Below, in pieces: positions 61,539-64,000 of a stretch of 64,000 bases of DNA. The stretch is from F-183 sp964627455. GTDB taxonomy: Bacteria > Acidobacteriota > Terriglobia > Bryobacterales > Bryobacteraceae. Position 1 is the stretch's first letter. Each line of letters opens with the position of its first letter. A program made the position numbers and the translations under genes. The notes under the pieces are model-generated. The model searched no databases. It had not been told where the DNA came from and saw nothing but the letters and a program-made list of their open reading frames with translations. The DNA is taken from positions 62,001-126,000 of the forward strand of contig CAZVKC010000010.1 in the NCBI GenBank assembly GCA_964627455.1. Direction: 5' to 3'.

Positions 61539-62194
61539 GAGGTCCCCACAGGAATCACGGCGCCGGTAACGGCGCGGTTCGAAGCCAGGTGCACGAGAAG
61601 CGCGGCGACGTCGTTGGGATCGGTCCACTTCGACGGATCCGCGTCGGGCATCGCTTTGCGGTTGGCAGGCGTATCCATCGTTCCCGGCAGGACGATGTTG
61701 GCGGTGATGGCGTGCGCGACGTTCTCACGCGCGATCGTTTGGACGAGCGACACGAGCGCAGCCTTCGACGCAGCATAGACGCCGAGCATGGGTTGCGGAT
61801 CGATCGCGGCGCGTGTGCCGATGGCGAGGAGGGCGCCGCCGAGTCCACGAGCGCGCATGCGCGGCAGTGCTTCGCTGAAGACGAGGAACGCGGACTTCAG
61901 ATTGATGTCGAGCATCTGCTGCAGCGTGTCCGCGCCGGTTGCGTCGACAGTCATGCCGCCGGCGAAGCCTCCCACCAGATGCACGACGGCGTCGATGTCT
62001 CCGGCCTGGTCGAACAGCGCGCGTGTGCCTTCGGGTGTCGTGATATCGGCCGCGATCATCGAGGCAGACGAGGCGGATCGCGCTACGCCGATGACCTGTG
62101 CGCCGGCGGCGGCGAATGCGCGGGTAACGGCAGAGCCGAGTCCGCCGGTAGCGCCGGTGATGAGAATCCGTTTTCCTTCGAGAGAAGTAATCAT
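61535..62194 (-). CDS. Short-chain dehydrogenase/reductase
   Basis: The 219-residue protein has the Rossmann motif TGATGGLG (about 13-20), the catalytic Tyr-Lys in YAASK (about 152-156), and the Ser in the strand just before it (AIGTRA region, Ser not in the usual place and possibly replaced by Thr). It is an NAD(P)-dependent oxidoreductase of unknown substrate. It is the second gene in the operon, five bases after the other SDR gene, and ends overlapping the small membrane gene by four bases. I take the ATG at 62194; upstream starts lie inside the previous gene. Confidence 0.85.
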   Translation of the reverse strand: MITSLEGKRILITGATGGLGSAVTRAFAAAGAQVIGVARSASSASMIAADITTPEGTRALFDQAGDIDAVVHLVGGFAGGMTVDATGADTLQQMLDINLKSAFLVFSEALPRMRARGLGGALLAIGTRAAIDPQPMLGVYAASKAALVSLVQTIARENVAHAITANIVLPGTMDTPANRKAMPDADPSKWTDPNDVAALLVHLASNRAVTGAVIPVGTS

Positions 62195-62199
62195 GAAAG

Positions 62200-63018
62200 C
62201 TATTCTCCCGAAGACCACGCCACGCGGAACTCGGGGTACAGAGTGAGGCCGCCGCAAGCGAAGATCGTTTGACCGGTGATGTAGGACGCGTCCTGCGAAG
62301 CGAGGAACGCAAACACCGACGCGATCTCATCGGCAGCCGCGGCGCGTCCCATGGGGATGTGGCTTTCGACCTCGCCGCGCGCCTTGGCGTCGGAGATCCA
62401 CGCGCTGTTGATCGGCGTCACGACCGCTCCGGGACCCACAGCGTTCACGCGAATTCCCTTCCCTGCGTACTCGAGCGCAAGCGACTTGGTCAGGTTTTCC
62501 ATGCCGCCCTTGCTGATCGAATACGGCAGATACTTGGGTTTCGGAATGATCTCGTGGACGCTCGAGTTGTTGAGGATCACGCCGCCTTCGCCGCGCGCAA
62601 GAAAGTGGCGGATCGCTTCGCGCGAACACAGAAAGGCGCCACGCAGGTTGACGTTCAATACGCGATCGAAGTCGGCAATGTCGACCTCGTCGCTGGGCGC
62701 AGGCTTTTGGATGCCGGCGTTGTTGACCAGGACGTCGATGGATCCGAATTCACCGATGACCTCATCGAACATGCGCTTGACGTGGTCTTCGCGGGCGACG
62801 TCGGCCTGTACGGTGATTTCACGAAATGTGTTGCCGGCGGCGTTGTCGGCTTGACGCGATTCGCGCGCCATCCTTTTTGTGGCTTCCGCCTGGTCGGGAC
62901 CGCTGCGAAAATTGATCGCGACGTTGGCGCCTTCTTTCGCAAAGCGAATGGCGATGGCCTGGCCGATGCCGGAGGAAGCTCCGGTCACCAGTACGTTTTT
63001 TCCTTTGAGTCTGAGCAA
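62200..63018 (-). CDS. Short-chain dehydrogenase/reductase, glucose-1-dehydrogenase-like
   Basis: The 272-residue protein has TGASSGIG (about 13-20), the NNAG motif in LVNNAGIQ, catalytic Ser in NNSSVHE, Tyr-Lys in YSISKGG, and the C-terminal pattern ITGQTIFACGGLTLYP. This matches the glucose 1-dehydrogenase/3-oxoacyl-reductase-like group of SDRs that use NAD(P). It is the first gene of an eight-gene operon with the membrane redox genes. The start at 63018 lies 45 bases downstream of the kelch gene end, on the same strand, so the operon could begin even further upstream. Confidence 0.88.
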   Translation of the reverse strand: MLRLKGKNVLVTGASSGIGQAIAIRFAKEGANVAINFRSGPDQAEATKRMARESRQADNAAGNTFREITVQADVAREDHVKRMFDEVIGEFGSIDVLVNNAGIQKPAPSDEVDIADFDRVLNVNLRGAFLCSREAIRHFLARGEGGVILNNSSVHEIIPKPKYLPYSISKGGMENLTKSLALEYAGKGIRVNAVGPGAVVTPINSAWISDAKARGEVESHIPMGRAAAADEIASVFAFLASQDASYITGQTIFACGGLTLYPEFRVAWSSGE

Positions 63019-63063
63019 GGTGTGTACGTTCCTTCCTGCTGCTACATCCGGCTGCGGGCGTGA

Positions 63064-64000
63064 TTATTCCAGGGGCGGAACGATTGTGATCGTGAGGCCG
63101 GCCTGGCTGGCCGTGACGCCATCGGCGGCGACGATCCGCACCGGGGTTTCGCCCTCAAGATCCCGCGGCACTCGCGCGATGATGCGCGTGATTCCGGTTG
63201 CTGCGTCCGTTTCTCGCGTCGTGGTGTCCACATCGCGATCGCCAATGCGAAGGGTCCACGGCGTGCCGGCGACGCCGAGTCCGGTCGCCTCCAGCATGAC
63301 CTCAGAGTCTGCCGCGACCGGCCCTTCGTTGAGGATCCGCAAGCCGGGATGCTGCGGGATCACGGCGGTCCGATACTCCTCGCTCAGGTTCGCCGAACCG
63401 AGGGCGACGGTGACCCGGAGTTGATCGACGGTCGCGAGTTCACATGGGATTTGCGTGCGGATTTCTTCTGCAGTTGGCGGCGCAAGCAGCGACACTGTGA
63501 TGCCGTTGATGGCGACGGAGACTTCGCCTTCATCCAGCGGGAACGAGCCTGTGATGCGAACGTTTTCGCCTGGCGAAAGCGCGCCGCCCTCGCCGCTGAT
63601 GGCGTTGACGATCTGCGAGATGGCGGGCCGGGGGCGCGGCTTCGGCGTGGGCGCGAGCGTCCAAAGCTCGTTGCTGGGGCCGCTGTCGGTCGTGCCTCCG
63701 AAGAAGAAGACTGCCTCGAGGTCTTTCGCCGCGGCGCCTTCCTGGCGGCTGCGCGCGGATGGCGGATTGTTGTCCGGGGCCAGCGTGGCTGACTGCCAGA
63801 GGCGTTCGCGGGGGTCGTACTCCCAGGTGTCGTTGTAGAGCGAGGATCCGCTGCCGCCGAAGATGATCAGGCGCGCGCGAACGGCGTCGAACGCGAGTCC
63901 GTAGTGTTCGCGGCCGGGAGGACTGAGGCGCGGCGTGCGTTCGGTCCAGCGATTGGAGGTGAGATCGAAGGACCAGAGGTCGGCCTGGGGACAGGGTCCG
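63064..64000 (-). CDS. Kelch-repeat protein with a Solibacter-type C-terminal domain, 5' end beyond the window
   Basis: The last 312 or so residues are visible; the N-terminus lies past the right edge. The first part has kelch repeats: WSFDLTSNRWTERTPRLSPPGREHYGLAFD, ARLIIFGGSGSSLYNDTWEYDPRERLWQ, and AVFFFGGTTDSGPSNELWTL, each with the GG-hydrophobic-Trp pattern. From about 130 residues before the end, IVNAISGEGGALSPGENVRITG and ...IPCELA...VTVALGSANLSEEY...VIPQHPGLRI resemble the TIGR03437 C-terminal domain named for Solibacter usitatus. The last 65 residues look like an added immunoglobulin-like domain. The protein is probably exported. Confidence 0.75.
   Translation of the reverse strand, partial: GPCPQADLWSFDLTSNRWTERTPRLSPPGREHYGLAFDAVRARLIIFGGSGSSLYNDTWEYDPRERLWQSATLAPDNNPPSARSRQEGAAAKDLEAVFFFGGTTDSGPSNELWTLAPTPKPRPRPAISQIVNAISGEGGALSPGENVRITGSFPLDEGEVSVAINGITVSLLAPPTAEEIRTQIPCELATVDQLRVTVALGSANLSEEYRTAVIPQHPGLRILNEGPVAADSEVMLEATGLGVAGTPWTLRIGDRDVDTTTRETDAATGITRIIARVPRDLEGETPVRIVAADGVTASQAGLTITIVPPLE

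Noticed and set aside
1..64000. CRISPR arrays, tRNA, rRNA, prophage or transposase genes
   Set aside because: None seen: no regular spaced repeats, no tRNA-like sequences noticed between genes, and no integrase, transposase or capsid-like frames.

Overview
The window is a high-GC, gene-dense bacterial chromosome segment that looks like an acidobacterium of the Solibacter/Bryobacter type (inferred; no rRNA or other marker is present). Supporting signs are an Oar-like TonB receptor with an N-terminal carboxypeptidase-regulatory-like domain, two pairs of PSCyt1/DUF1549/DUF1553 cytochrome plus DUF1501 proteins, ThuA and DUF1080 proteins, many YVTN/NHL/BNR/kelch propellers, an ECF sigma factor beside a TPR Ser/Thr kinase, and a right-edge kelch protein whose C-terminus resembles the Solibacter-type C-terminal domain. 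I see no tRNA, rRNA, CRISPR, insertion sequence, integrase or phage block.

Layout. 1-2.2 kb: an edge-truncated fatty-acid-hydroxylase-family protein, a 54-residue PEP-CTERM protein, and a translationally coupled MoaD/ThiS-like + BNR-propeller pair. 2.3-7.1 kb: Hsp15-like S4 protein, a ThuA-DUF1080 protein with an NHL-like partner, and an esterase-propeller fusion. 7.1-13.75 kb: a cobalamin riboswitch controlling a TonB receptor and BtuF/BtuD/BtuC-type ABC transporter, ending in a TrpB2-type tryptophan synthase. 13.8-14.45 kb: a HigBA toxin-antitoxin pair with a palindromic operator. 14.45-20.2 kb: a PSD1/DUF1501 pair, a peptidoglycan-binding protein and an HExxH protein. 20.2-29.0 kb: allophanate hydrolase, urea/guanidine carboxylase and two DUF1989 proteins (together best read as a guanidine nitrogen pathway), co-oriented with a propeller protein and a sodium:solute symporter. 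29.0-38.6 kb, divergent from it: Oar-like receptor, paralogous propeller, PSD1 and DUF1501. 38.6-49.1 kb: peptidoglycan-binding protein, TPR Ser/Thr kinase divergent from an ECF sigma factor, PcaF-type thiolase, MFS transporter divergent from an alpha/alpha-toroid protein and HpcH-type aldolase, a two-haem cytochrome c and a DUF1080 protein. 49.1-57.5 kb: GH63-like glucosidase, ECF sigma/anti-sigma pair, DM13-like protein, aquaporin, DinB, NRDE, and a DedA/ATP-grasp fusion. 57.4-63.0 kb: an eight-gene, overlapping minus-strand operon of two SDRs, two tiny membrane proteins, a haem b/Rieske membrane protein, a Cys/His membrane-anchored protein, an OlsF-like two-domain acyltransferase and DoxX. 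63.1 kb to the end: a truncated kelch protein.

Assembly. All four 100-N gaps are flanked by exact 55-base duplicates. Collapsing 155 bases at each restores one uninterrupted frame in the four genes concerned, so no sequence is really missing there.

The strongest candidates for undescribed biology are the haem/Rieske/Cys-His/OlsF/DoxX operon, the MoaD-BNR pair (whose ubiquitin-like member carries ten residues after the terminal Gly-Gly), and the guanidine-type operon that uses a symporter and a propeller protein in place of the usual ABC importer.
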